Positions 1-7,711 of a DNA stretch of 18,342 bases are shown in pieces. The position numbers and the translations under genes are program-made. Numbering within the stretch: position 1 is the stretch's first letter; every line of letters begins with the position of its first letter. Source of the DNA: Lutibacter sp. (GTDB lineage: Bacteria > Bacteroidota > Bacteroidia > Flavobacteriales > Flavobacteriaceae); the NCBI RefSeq assembly GCF_021647475.1, contig NZ_JAKIUR010000055.1, forward strand, positions 1-18,342. Direction: 5' to 3'. Under the pieces are notes generated by a model. The model was given only the letters and a program-made list of their open reading frames with translations. It had not been told where the DNA came from and did not search any database.

Positions 1-65
1 ATGTAGATATACTAAAATATGCTGCCTGAAAATATTTGAAATATATTTGGTGGAGTCATAGAATA

Positions 66-127
66 CGCAATGACGTAGCTTGTTGATTTTCAACCCAGTA
101 TTTATTTTCTTACATCGAACTCAGGTT
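66..127. repeat. Dispersed 62-bp repeat, copy 1
   Basis: This stretch starts with CGCAATGACG and ends in TCGAACTCAGGTT. It is repeated with a single mismatch (CCCAG against CCCCG, 61 of 62 bases) at 1404-1465. In the other copy it is the right arm of a larger inverted-repeat element. Here I could not find the matching left arm, so this is a solo or truncated arm. It lies downstream of the last minus-strand gene and has no coding potential that I can see. Confidence 0.85.
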
Positions 128-167
128 TGTAAATTCATTGCATTTAAAAAGATTTTTAGTTTTAATT

Positions 168-230
168 AGAGGTGAAAATGATAATGAAATAACTATTTTT
201 TTTTAGTTATGTAACTACCTAAGGACCTCT
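168..230. repeat. Nested inverted repeat downstream of the small unknown gene
   Basis: AGAGGT at 168-173 is complementary to ACCTCT at 225-230. Between them, ATAACTA at 189-195 pairs with TAGTTAT at 204-210 around a loop of eight T on the plus strand. The structure begins about ten bases past the stop of the minus-strand gene ending at 241, so a role in 3' end formation is possible. It lacks a GC-rich stem followed by a U tract, so it is not a classical intrinsic terminator. The stems are clear but the function is a guess. Confidence 0.35.
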
Positions 231-240
231 ATAATTTTAA

Positions 241-642
241 TTAGATACTTTCTACTAACTTTAATAGTTTATCAACATCAGAATCTAATTCCTTTGAATA
301 TTTTTTAGGAAAATTACCCCAGCCTTTTAGTTTTTCAGGTTTAGTATCACATAAAATTTCCCACATTTTTGCTTTACGAGAATCAATAAATTGTGATAAA
401 TTATGTGATACAGGTTTAAGATTGTATTTAATAGTTATAAAATTAATTTCAGCTTTTATCTCTTGAATCAATAAATTTATATGATAAATTTTTTTTTCGT
501 CTTCATCATTAATTACGTTATTCATAATTTTATTGTTACTACCATTTAATTCTTGTTCAAGTTCTAAAGATAATTTTTCTATTAAGTAGATAGAAGATTC
601 AAGTACTCTTTTATGATTATCGGAAAGTGCTATTTTTTTCAT
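241..642 (-). CDS. Small hypothetical protein, 133 aa
   Basis: I do not recognise this protein. It is short, charged and apparently soluble, with no signal peptide or membrane segment. The N-terminal half (about residues 8-75) reads as alternating Leu/Ile and charged residues, as expected of helices, and includes a long Glu/Asn/Lys-rich stretch. The C-terminal part has a Trp- and Lys-rich section around residues 93-115 and ends in a predicted helix. Its ATG lies five bases after the stop of the HAD phosphatase gene on the same strand, so the two are almost certainly co-transcribed. The tight spacing suggests a functional link or simply a shared promoter. No toxin, antitoxin or DNA-binding signature is evident. 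Confidence 0.6.
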   Translation of the reverse strand: MKKIALSDNHKRVLESSIYLIEKLSLELEQELNGSNNKIMNNVINDEDEKKIYHINLLIQEIKAEINFITIKYNLKPVSHNLSQFIDSRKAKMWEILCDTKPEKLKGWGNFPKKYSKELDSDVDKLLKLVESI

Positions 643-646
643 AGAA

Positions 647-1117
647 TTAATTTCTTAAGGTTGCAGAAATTCTTAACGGATTACTAAGTAAATCAAGTGC
701 ATCTAAAATATTTTTACAAATAATATCTGCATTAACCATTGTTTTTATAGATGCACCTTCATCCTGAATAACTACAATACCTAGTACGGCACTTTTTAGC
801 ATTAAGCTATCATTTAAACCATTTCCTATTGCAATAACATTTTTTGAACCAAGGGTAGCTATAAATTTCTGTTTATATATTGCTTGTTTCTGTCCTTTAA
901 TTATGGTGCATTTGCAATGAGTATTTTTAAGGTTTTGCTGTGCTTTACCAAAAGTGTCAGCAGTAATTACATGAATATTGATAGTATTGGCTAAGAAGTT
1001 TAATTTTTCTTCTACTCCAAATATTAGAGTTCCATCAATAGCAATAGTTCCATTATAATCAAGTACTAGGTGTTTTGCTTGAATTATTTTTTTGTTTGGA
1101 ATATTAATAGTTATCAT
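647..1117 (-). CDS. Soluble P-type-ATPase-like HAD-family phosphatase, 156 aa
   Basis: This is a compact cytosolic HAD-superfamily hydrolase of the kind annotated as soluble P-type ATPase (COG4087-like). Motif I is DYNGT at residues 20-24, with Asp20 as the expected nucleophile. In place of the usual second Asp it has Asn22, as I recall for this subfamily. Thr52 in VITAD is the likely motif II residue, Lys74 or a nearby lysine would be motif III, and GNGLND at 98-103 is the Mg-binding motif IV. There is no cap domain and no membrane segment, so it resembles only the P domain of a cation pump. The substrate is unknown. It is the first gene of a two-gene minus-strand unit with the 133-aa protein and is separated from purA by a repeat-filled gap. 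Confidence 0.8.
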   Translation of the reverse strand: MITINIPNKKIIQAKHLVLDYNGTIAIDGTLIFGVEEKLNFLANTINIHVITADTFGKAQQNLKNTHCKCTIIKGQKQAIYKQKFIATLGSKNVIAIGNGLNDSLMLKSAVLGIVVIQDEGASIKTMVNADIICKNILDALDLLSNPLRISATLRN

Positions 1118-1557
1118 AAAAATTAAATAAAAATTAATTTTTTCAGATTTTCAAGATTTAAATGTTATATGCGAATTTAGTGATTTTACTACTTGATTTA
1201 AAGTGGTTGTTCAACTTTTACAATTATATTAACATTAACCCTTTGTGCATTATGATGTAACAATCTGAGTTCGACCTAAGGATTTACTTTAAATAACTGA
1301 AAATCAAAATTTCATTGCGAAAATTATAAATGTAGTGCCATAATTTGAAGTAATCTTTTCATAAAAATGAGATTGCTTCCTCATTTCGCTTTGCTTCATT
1401 CATCGCAATGACGTAGCTTGTTGATTTTCAACCCCGTATTTATTTTCTTACATCGAACTCAGGTTAACAGTAAGTTTAAAGAATTAAAATGCACAATGAA
1501 TTTTTTATACTAAAATAGTACTTCTACGCCATTTGTTATAATTATCTTTCTAAAAGA
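1118..1557. other. 440-bp gene-free gap between purA and the HAD gene
   Basis: I see no open frame or RNA gene worth reporting here. Both flanking genes read on the minus strand. The main content is the composite inverted-repeat element at 1265-1465. The stretch 1453-1494 is also repeated in inverted orientation at 8841-8881. The promoter of the HAD gene should lie near 1118-1260, but I found no TAnnTTTG box there on the minus strand. Confidence 0.6.
1265..1465. repeat. Composite palindromic element with nested hairpin (MITE-like)
   Basis: The outer arms are CTGAGTTCGA to CATTGCG (1265-1319) and CGCAATG to TCGAACTCAG (1404-1462). They are degenerate reverse complements over about 55-60 bases, sharing the end box CTGAGTTCGA and the inner TGAAAATCAA segment. 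Inside is a second hairpin, GAAGTAATCT at 1347-1356 against AGATTGCTTC at 1370-1379, the same inner stem found in the repeats near 9 kb and 10 kb. There is no open frame, so the element would be non-autonomous. The right arm is nearly identical to 66-127. Mobility is inferred, since no target-site duplication was identified. Confidence 0.7.
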
Positions 1558-2829
1558 TTATCTTAAAATAGTTTGTTTTCGGTCTGGTCCAACTGAAACA
1601 ATTTTAACTGGAACTTCAACAAAATCTTCAATAAATTTGATATAAGATTTCAGTTGTTTAGGTAATCCATCAAAGTTTGAGATAGAAGTTAAATCTTCAT
1701 TCCAACATTCAAATTCAGTAAAATTAGGCGTTACGTTGTGTGCTTCAATATTATATGGTAAATGTGTGATTTCTTCACCTTGATAATTGTATGAAGTACA
1801 GGCTTTTATTTTATCAAAACCAGATAAGACATCGGATTTCATCATCATTAATTGTGTGGCTCCATTAATTTGAACAGCATATTTTAAAGCTACTAAATCT
1901 AGCCAACCGCATCTTCTTGGTCTTCCTGTTGTTGCACCAAATTCATTTCCAACTTTTGCCATTTTTTTACCGTATTCATCAAACAATTCTGTAGGAAAAG
2001 GTCCTGAACCAACACGTGTTGTGTATGCTTTAAAAATACCAAATACTTCACCTATTTTACTAGGAGCAACACCTAAGCCAGTACAAGCACCTGCGGCAGT
2101 TGTGTTTGAAGAAGTTACAAACGGATAGGTTCCAAAGTCAATATCTAAAAGTGAACCTTGAGCTCCTTCTGCTAATATGGATTGATTATTATTTAGTGCA
2201 TTATTAATATATTCTTCACTATCAATAAAAGGTATTGTTTTTAAAACGGTAATAGCTTCATAAAATTCAGTTTCTAATTCTGCTAAATCAAACTGAATAT
2301 CTACATCAAAAAATGCTAACATTTTCAAATGTTTTGCGGCTAAAGTTTTGTATTTCTCTTTCCAGTTAGAAAGTTCTAAATCACCTACACGCATGCCGTT
2401 TCTGCCTGTTTTATCCATGTAAGTTGGTCCAATACCTTTTAAAGTAGAGCCAATTTTAGCTTTTCCTTTTGAAGTTTCACTTGCCGCATCCAATAATCTA
2501 TGAGTTGGTAATATTAAATGTGCTTTTCTTGAAATAAAAAGTTTTGAAGGAATATCTAAATTAAATTTAGCTAAATCATCAATTTCTTTTTTAAAAATTA
2601 CAGGATCAATAACTACTCCATTTCCAATAATATTTTTTGCTTTTTTGTGAAAAATACCTGAAGGAATAGTATGTAATACGTGTTTATGACCATCAAACAT
2701 TAAAGTATGACCGGCATTTGGACCTCCTTGAAATCGAGCAATTAAGTCATAATTAGTTGTTAGAACGTCTACAATTTTACCCTTGCCTTCATCGCCCCAT
2801 TGTAAGCCCAATAATAAATTTACATTCAT
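1558..2829 (-). CDS. purA: Adenylosuccinate synthetase
   Basis: PurA joins IMP and aspartate using GTP to give adenylosuccinate, the first committed step from IMP to AMP, in the cytosol. The 423-residue length is normal. The N-terminal GDEGKGK loop is at residues 12-18, with catalytic Asp13 and His41 (in NAGHT) in place. The IMP-binding segment reading VTSSNTTAAGA is near residue 240, and the TGRPRRCGWLD signature is near residue 303. The protein looks complete and functional. The start is 11 bases after the stop of the upstream fur-like gene on the same strand, so the two probably form an operon. No purine riboswitch or operator was recognised in the short spacer. Confidence 0.97.
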   Translation of the reverse strand: MNVNLLLGLQWGDEGKGKIVDVLTTNYDLIARFQGGPNAGHTLMFDGHKHVLHTIPSGIFHKKAKNIIGNGVVIDPVIFKKEIDDLAKFNLDIPSKLFISRKAHLILPTHRLLDAASETSKGKAKIGSTLKGIGPTYMDKTGRNGMRVGDLELSNWKEKYKTLAAKHLKMLAFFDVDIQFDLAELETEFYEAITVLKTIPFIDSEEYINNALNNNQSILAEGAQGSLLDIDFGTYPFVTSSNTTAAGACTGLGVAPSKIGEVFGIFKAYTTRVGSGPFPTELFDEYGKKMAKVGNEFGATTGRPRRCGWLDLVALKYAVQINGATQLMMMKSDVLSGFDKIKACTSYNYQGEEITHLPYNIEAHNVTPNFTEFECWNEDLTSISNFDGLPKQLKSYIKFIEDFVEVPVKIVSVGPDRKQTILR

Positions 2830-2840
2830 TTAAATAGATA

Positions 2841-3284
2841 TTAGTTGTTTTTGTTGTTTTTTATTCCGTAAAAATAAAGAGAGTGGTTATGAATTTTAAT
2901 ATCAAAAGTATCTTCAATCGTTTTTTTAATGGTTTCTATTCTTGGATCACAAAATTCAATAACTTCACTGGTGTCTGTTAAAATAATATGATCATGTTGT
3001 TTGTCAAAGTAGCATTTTTCGTAATAGGATTGGTTTTGACCAAATTGATGTCTTCTAACTAAACCACATTCTAAAAGTAATTCTATGGTGTTATATAGTG
3101 TTGCTCTACTAACCCGATAATTTTTATTTTTCATTTGAATATAAAGTGATTCAATATCAAAATGAACATCTAAATCATAAATTTCTTGTAATATGGCAAA
3201 TCGTTCAGGTGTTTTTCTGTGTGCATTTGATTCTAAAAAATTAATAAAAACGCTTTTTACAATATTTTGATTCTCTTTATTCAT
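2841..3284 (-). CDS. Fur/PerR-family transcriptional regulator lacking both CxxC motifs
   Basis: The protein is a 147-aa metal-responsive repressor of the Fur superfamily. The winged-helix DNA-binding half covers about residues 1-85, with the recognition helix SRATLYNTIELLLECGLVRRH around 59-79. The dimerisation half keeps His41, the HDH triad at 97-99, Glu110 and His134, so a regulatory metal site is plausible. Both cysteine pairs that hold structural zinc in many family members are replaced: Leu102 and Thr105 stand where the first CxxC would be, and Lys142 and Lys145 where the C-terminal one would be. I checked these codons on the DNA. It precedes purA by 11 bases and follows the RSH gene after a 100-bp gap with its own promoter-like box. 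Whether it acts as Fur, PerR or Zur cannot be decided. Confidence 0.9.
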   Translation of the reverse strand: MNKENQNIVKSVFINFLESNAHRKTPERFAILQEIYDLDVHFDIESLYIQMKNKNYRVSRATLYNTIELLLECGLVRRHQFGQNQSYYEKCYFDKQHDHIILTDTSEVIEFCDPRIETIKKTIEDTFDIKIHNHSLYFYGIKNNKNN

Positions 3285-3314
3285 AAAATACTTTTGAGCT
3301 TTTAGCTGTTGTTA

Positions 3315-3322
3315 CAAAGTTA
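3315..3322 (-). promoter_or_regulatory. Candidate Bacteroidota -7 box upstream of fur-like gene
   Basis: On the minus strand this reads TAACTTTG, an exact fit to the TAnnTTTG -7 consensus of Bacteroidota sigma factors. It lies about 30 bases before the ATG of the Fur-family gene and would drive the regulator plus purA. I could not see a clear -33 TTG element at the expected distance, so the call rests on one box and its position. Confidence 0.45.
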
Positions 3323-3384
3323 CTTTTAATTTTTAAATATAATTTGACTTATTAATGTAGTTTTCAACTTTGTATTGTTAATAG

Positions 3385-5601
3385 TTATAATTTGTAAATT
3401 CTATCGACTTTATTAATTCCTTCAATTTTTTTAATGCTGGCACTTAATTTTTCAAGTTGTGCTTTATTTTTAACACTTAATAGTATTTTTCCTTCAAAAA
3501 TACCATCATCCCCAGAAATATTTAAACTGTGGATATTTACATTCATATTATGTGATATAATTTGTGTAATTTCATTTACCATTCCTACATGGTCAATTCC
3601 ATGTATTTTTAAAATGGCTTTAAATTCTTGCTTTGTAGAATCAATCCATTTTGCAGAAATAATTCTATAAGCATAGTTTGAACGTAAACTTACAGCATTT
3701 GGGCAATCGGTTTTATGTACTTTTATACCATCATTTATAGTTATAAATCCAAAAACTTTATCTCCAGGAATAGGATTGCAGCAAGGTGCTTTTTTGTATT
3801 CCAATTGCTCTTCATCTTTTCCGAAAACTAATGAATCAAATTTTTCAGTTACTTCATCTTTATCAATTTGATTGAGTTTTGGACTACGCTTAATTCTGTT
3901 TTTAAAAAAATTTACAATAGCATTATTTTTTTGTGCGGCAAACTCTTTTAGTTGTTTATTATCAATAGAACCGCTACCAATTCTAAAAAATAAATCTAGA
4001 CTTGTGTTTAATTTAAAATAACTAACCAAATCATTAACTACTTTTTCAGAAAGTTTAATTTTAAGATGCCTTAATTTTCGTATTAAAATTTCTTTTCCTT
4101 CCTGTGCTATTAACTTTTCATCTTCCTTTAATGCATTTTTAATTCTAGTTCTTGCACGGGCAGTTACTACAAAATCTAACCATCCAAAACTTGGTTTTTG
4201 AATTTTAGAGGTAATAATTTCAACTTGATCACCACTTTTTAAAACCTGGCTTATGGGCTTTAACTTGCCATTTACCTTAGCTCCTCTACAATTCATTCCA
4301 ACTTGAGAGTGAATGGCAAAAGCAAAATCTAATGCAGTGGCATTCTTTGGGAGTGCTTTTAAATCGCCATTTGGTGTAAAAATAAATATTTCCTTTGCAT
4401 ATAAATTTAATTTAAAATCTTCAACAAAGTCAATAGCATTACCACTTGGATTTTCTAAGGAGTCTTTAATGCGATTAAGCCAATCATCTAATCCGCTTTC
4501 GCGTTCATTTTGGTTTTTATATTTATAATGAGCTGCATATCCTTTTTCGGCAATTTCATCCATTCTAGCAGATCGTATTTGTACTTCAACCCATTTTCCT
4601 TTTGGTCCCATTACCGTTATATGTAAGGATTCATAACCAGTAGATTTAGGTTGGCTAATCCAATCTCTTAACCTACTTGGATTTGGTCTAAAATGGTCTG
4701 TTACAATTGAATATATTTTCCAAGCATCAAATTTTTCATCTTTTAAGGTAGATTCATAAATAACTCTAATGGCAAACTTATCGTAAACTTCATCATAGGT
4801 TACACCTTGAGTGAGCATTTTTTTACGGATAGAATATATAGATTTTCGTCTTCCTTTAATTATATATTTAAATTCTTCTTTATCTAAAGATATTTTAATA
4901 ATGTTTGAAAACGATTCTATATATTTATCTTGTTCTTCTTTACTTTGAGTTATTTTTTGTTTAATATCATTATAAACATCTGGTTCTGTGTATTTAAGAC
5001 CTAGGTTTTCTAACTCAGTTTTAATGTTATACAGACCTAAACGATGTGCTAAAGGTGCATAAATATATAAGGTTTCAGATGAAATTTTCAACTGCTTATG
5101 TATTGGCATTGCATCCATTGTTTTCATATTATGCAAACGGTCTGCAATTTTGATTAAAATTACTCTTACATCATCATTTAAAGTAAGTAGCATTTTTCTA
5201 AAATTTTCTGCTTGTAAAGAAGTGTCTTTATCTTTTTTTAGATGTGAAATTTTAGTAAGTCCATTAACAATTCTACCAACAGTTTCTCCAAATAACTGCT
5301 CAATATCTTCAATGGTGTAATCCGTATCTTCTACAACATCATGTAATAAAGCTGAAATAATTGAAGTAGCTCCTAATCCAATTTCATAAGCTACAATTTT
5401 AGCAACAGCTATTGGGTGAAAAATATAAGGTTCTCCTGTTTTTCTTCGTTGATTTTTATGAGCTTCAAGAGCAATATCAAAAGCTTTTCTTATTTCTTTT
5501 TTATCGGTAGTAGTAAAAGTTTGATACGCACCTTTAAGCAAATCTTTATATCGCTTGGTAATTTCTTTATTTTCTTCTTCTGTGCTTAAGTTGTACGTCA
5601 T
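3385..5601 (-). CDS. Bifunctional (p)ppGpp synthetase/hydrolase (RSH)
   Basis: This is a long RelA/SpoT homologue of 738 aa that makes and degrades the stringent-response alarmone. The HD hydrolase domain (about residues 35-200) keeps His62, HD at 87-88, ED at 91-92 and the DRLHN motif at 154-158, so hydrolysis should be intact, unlike in classical RelA. The synthetase domain (about 240-370) has GRRKS with Arg251 and Lys253, Asp274, the GYESLH segment at 322-327 and Glu339 in VEVQIR, so synthesis should be intact as well. A TGS domain follows at about 403-464, then a helical/zinc-finger-like region and a C-terminal ACT domain from about 660. The start is 43 bases downstream of the M48 gene stop. 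It may be transcribed with that gene or from a weak local promoter. Confidence 0.96.
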   Translation of the reverse strand: MTYNLSTEEENKEITKRYKDLLKGAYQTFTTTDKKEIRKAFDIALEAHKNQRRKTGEPYIFHPIAVAKIVAYEIGLGATSIISALLHDVVEDTDYTIEDIEQLFGETVGRIVNGLTKISHLKKDKDTSLQAENFRKMLLTLNDDVRVILIKIADRLHNMKTMDAMPIHKQLKISSETLYIYAPLAHRLGLYNIKTELENLGLKYTEPDVYNDIKQKITQSKEEQDKYIESFSNIIKISLDKEEFKYIIKGRRKSIYSIRKKMLTQGVTYDEVYDKFAIRVIYESTLKDEKFDAWKIYSIVTDHFRPNPSRLRDWISQPKSTGYESLHITVMGPKGKWVEVQIRSARMDEIAEKGYAAHYKYKNQNERESGLDDWLNRIKDSLENPSGNAIDFVEDFKLNLYAKEIFIFTPNGDLKALPKNATALDFAFAIHSQVGMNCRGAKVNGKLKPISQVLKSGDQVEIITSKIQKPSFGWLDFVVTARARTRIKNALKEDEKLIAQEGKEILIRKLRHLKIKLSEKVVNDLVSYFKLNTSLDLFFRIGSGSIDNKQLKEFAAQKNNAIVNFFKNRIKRSPKLNQIDKDEVTEKFDSLVFGKDEEQLEYKKAPCCNPIPGDKVFGFITINDGIKVHKTDCPNAVSLRSNYAYRIISAKWIDSTKQEFKAILKIHGIDHVGMVNEITQIISHNMNVNIHSLNISGDDGIFEGKILLSVKNKAQLEKLSASIKKIEGINKVDRIYKL

Positions 5602-5644
5602 AGATTAAAAATACTATTTTAAAATTTAATAGGCAACGACTAAA

Positions 5645-6877
5645 TTATTTTTTTAAATTTTGAATACGCTGCAGTAAGGTTGGATGAGAATAATGTATTT
5701 TAACATACAGATTATCAGGAGTTAAATTACTTAAACTATTTTTAGATAATTTTTTTAAGGCATAAATTAATGAAGATGAAGTAAAATGGGTTTTGGCATA
5801 GTTATCGGCTTGATATTCAAACTTTCTAGATAATATATTCATAAAAAAACTTGTAATTTCAGAAATAGGACTATACAATATTGAAAATGCAATTAAGCCA
5901 ATATGAAAACTATTAGTACTAACTCCTAAAGCTTGTGATAAGGCTAAATTACCAACTAATAAAGATAAAATATATAAGGTGAAGCCCATTAATAAAACTG
6001 ATAAAATCATATTATAAATAATGTGTTTGTTTTTATAGTGGCCAACTTCGTGTGCCAAAACGGCTACAATTTCATCAGTGGTTAAATCTTTAATTAAAGT
6101 ATCATATAAAGTAATACGTTTTTGACTTCCAAAGCCAGAGAAATAGGCATTTGCTTTAGAAGAACGTTTTGAACCATCAATAACATAAATATTTTGAATT
6201 TTAAATCCGATTTTAGAAGCAAACTGTTCAATAGCAGTTTTTAATTCTCCATCTTCTAAAGGTGTTTGTTTATTAAAAATGGGAACAATTAATTTAGCAT
6301 AAAAAAGATTTAATAAAATACTAAATCCACTAATTAAAATCCATGCATACCACCAAAAATTAATCGTGGTAATTTGATAAAACCAAGTAATAAGTGCTAA
6401 AATTCCGCCACCAATTAGTATTAACATAAGCCAACTTTTAATTTTATCTAAAACAAAAGTTTTTAACGTGGTTTTATTAAAACCAAATTTTTCTTCAATT
6501 ACAAAAGTTTTGTAATAGGAAAAAGGAATGTTTAATATATCACTTCCAAAAAATATAATTCCGAAGAATATAAGTGCAATTATAATTTCATTTTGAGAAA
6601 AACTTCTGGCAATAGAATCAACTATTGCAAAACCATCAATCCCAAAAAAAAGTAAGGTAACAATTAAGGAAAATGTACTTGTAATTAATGAAAATTTATG
6701 ATTAACTTTCTTGTAGTTTTGCGATTTAATGTATTCTTTTTCTGAATAAATATCATTTAGTTCTTTTGGAATTGCATCGTTAAAATGACTAGCATTTCTA
6801 GAATCTAAGAAGGTGTCAAAAAGATATTTTGCCACAATAATGGCTATTAAAATATAAAATAAAGTAGTTGGATTCAT
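5645..6877 (-). CDS. M48-family integral-membrane metalloprotease (Ste24/CAAX protease 1-like)
   Basis: The protein is a 410-aa zinc protease of the Ste24p family. Several hydrophobic segments (near residues 5-20, 65-85, 97-115, 148-200, 290-340) place it in the inner membrane. The catalytic zinc motif is HEVGH at 276-280. The third ligand and its surroundings are in SRKFEYQAD, with Glu354 and Asp358. Length and motif spacing are normal for the family. Bacterial members are thought to act in membrane-protein quality control rather than prenyl processing, but the substrate here is unknown. It begins four bases after the stop of the RNA methyltransferase gene, so the pair is operonic. Confidence 0.93.
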   Translation of the reverse strand: MNPTTLFYILIAIIVAKYLFDTFLDSRNASHFNDAIPKELNDIYSEKEYIKSQNYKKVNHKFSLITSTFSLIVTLLFFGIDGFAIVDSIARSFSQNEIIIALIFFGIIFFGSDILNIPFSYYKTFVIEEKFGFNKTTLKTFVLDKIKSWLMLILIGGGILALITWFYQITTINFWWYAWILISGFSILLNLFYAKLIVPIFNKQTPLEDGELKTAIEQFASKIGFKIQNIYVIDGSKRSSKANAYFSGFGSQKRITLYDTLIKDLTTDEIVAVLAHEVGHYKNKHIIYNMILSVLLMGFTLYILSLLVGNLALSQALGVSTNSFHIGLIAFSILYSPISEITSFFMNILSRKFEYQADNYAKTHFTSSSLIYALKKLSKNSLSNLTPDNLYVKIHYSHPTLLQRIQNLKK

Positions 6878-6881
6878 AAGG

Positions 6882-7688
6882 TTATTTTAAATTTCGTTGT
6901 CTAATTGCTTCAAAAATAATGATTGCTGCACTCACGGAAACATTCATAGAATCAATTTCTCCTTTCATAGGAATAATTATATTTTGAGTGGTATTTAAAA
7001 GCCATTCATCCGTTAATCCTGTGGCTTCTGTGCCAACTATTATGGCAGTAGGTTTTGTATAATTTACGGTTTGATACGCTACGGAAGCAGTTAAAGCTGC
7101 ACCATACATATTTATATTATTATCTTTTAAAAATTGTATAATTTCAGAAGTAGATCCTGTAGCAATTTGAGTGGTGAAAATACAGCCAACACTTGAACGA
7201 ATAATATTTGGATTGTACATATCCGTTTTAGGATTGGCAATTAAAACTGCATCTAAACCAGCGGCATCAACGGTACGCAATAAAGCGCCAATATTACCTG
7301 GTTTTTCTGGTGCTTCAGCTACCAAAATTAATGGATTTTTAGTTTTAAATGTAAGACTATCTAAATTTAATTTTTTGGTTTTAGCAACAGCTAAAATTCC
7401 TTCAGTGGTAGTTCGTAAAGCTAATTTTTTATATACATTTTTTGAAATTTCAATAATTTCAACAGTATCATTTTTGTTTTCTAATAAACTATCAATCAAA
7501 TTAATATCAAAAATTGAAACGTCAATCAGCAAAGTTTTAATAGTATAATTTCCTTTTAAAGCTAAGGAGATTTCACGCAATCCTTCAATTAAAAATGTAG
7601 CTGTTTTTTTTCGTAAACGCGACTTTTCTTTAAGTTGAATTAGCTCTTTAATATAACTGTTTTGTGGACTTGTAATTTGTTTGTGCAT
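6882..7688 (-). CDS. SpoU/TrmH-family RNA 2'-O-methyltransferase
   Basis: This 268-aa protein belongs to the SPOUT class of SAM-dependent RNA ribose methyltransferases. The N-terminal substrate-binding domain spans about residues 10-105, including FLIEGLREI. The catalytic domain carries the three family motifs: NIGALLRT at 132-139 with the conserved Asn and Arg, IVGTEATGL at 217-225, and IPMKGEIDSMNVSVSAA from 239, which forms the trefoil knot that binds SAM. The target (23S rRNA or tRNA) cannot be named from sequence. It sits between the DUF3810 gene (23 bases upstream) and the M48 protease gene (four bases downstream) in one minus-strand run. Confidence 0.92.
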   Translation of the reverse strand: MHKQITSPQNSYIKELIQLKEKSRLRKKTATFLIEGLREISLALKGNYTIKTLLIDVSIFDINLIDSLLENKNDTVEIIEISKNVYKKLALRTTTEGILAVAKTKKLNLDSLTFKTKNPLILVAEAPEKPGNIGALLRTVDAAGLDAVLIANPKTDMYNPNIIRSSVGCIFTTQIATGSTSEIIQFLKDNNINMYGAALTASVAYQTVNYTKPTAIIVGTEATGLTDEWLLNTTQNIIIPMKGEIDSMNVSVSAAIIIFEAIRQRNLK

Positions 7689-7711
7689 AGTGCGAAAATA
7701 AACCTTATTCG

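Noticed and set aside
3434..4528. Open frames on the plus strand inside the RSH gene
   Set aside because: They are antisense to a fully conserved RSH coding sequence, start at arbitrary positions and show no family motifs.
7171..7548. 125-codon plus-strand frame opposite the RNA methyltransferase
   Set aside because: It lies fully antisense to the SpoU-family gene and its sequence is the shadow of conserved methyltransferase codons.
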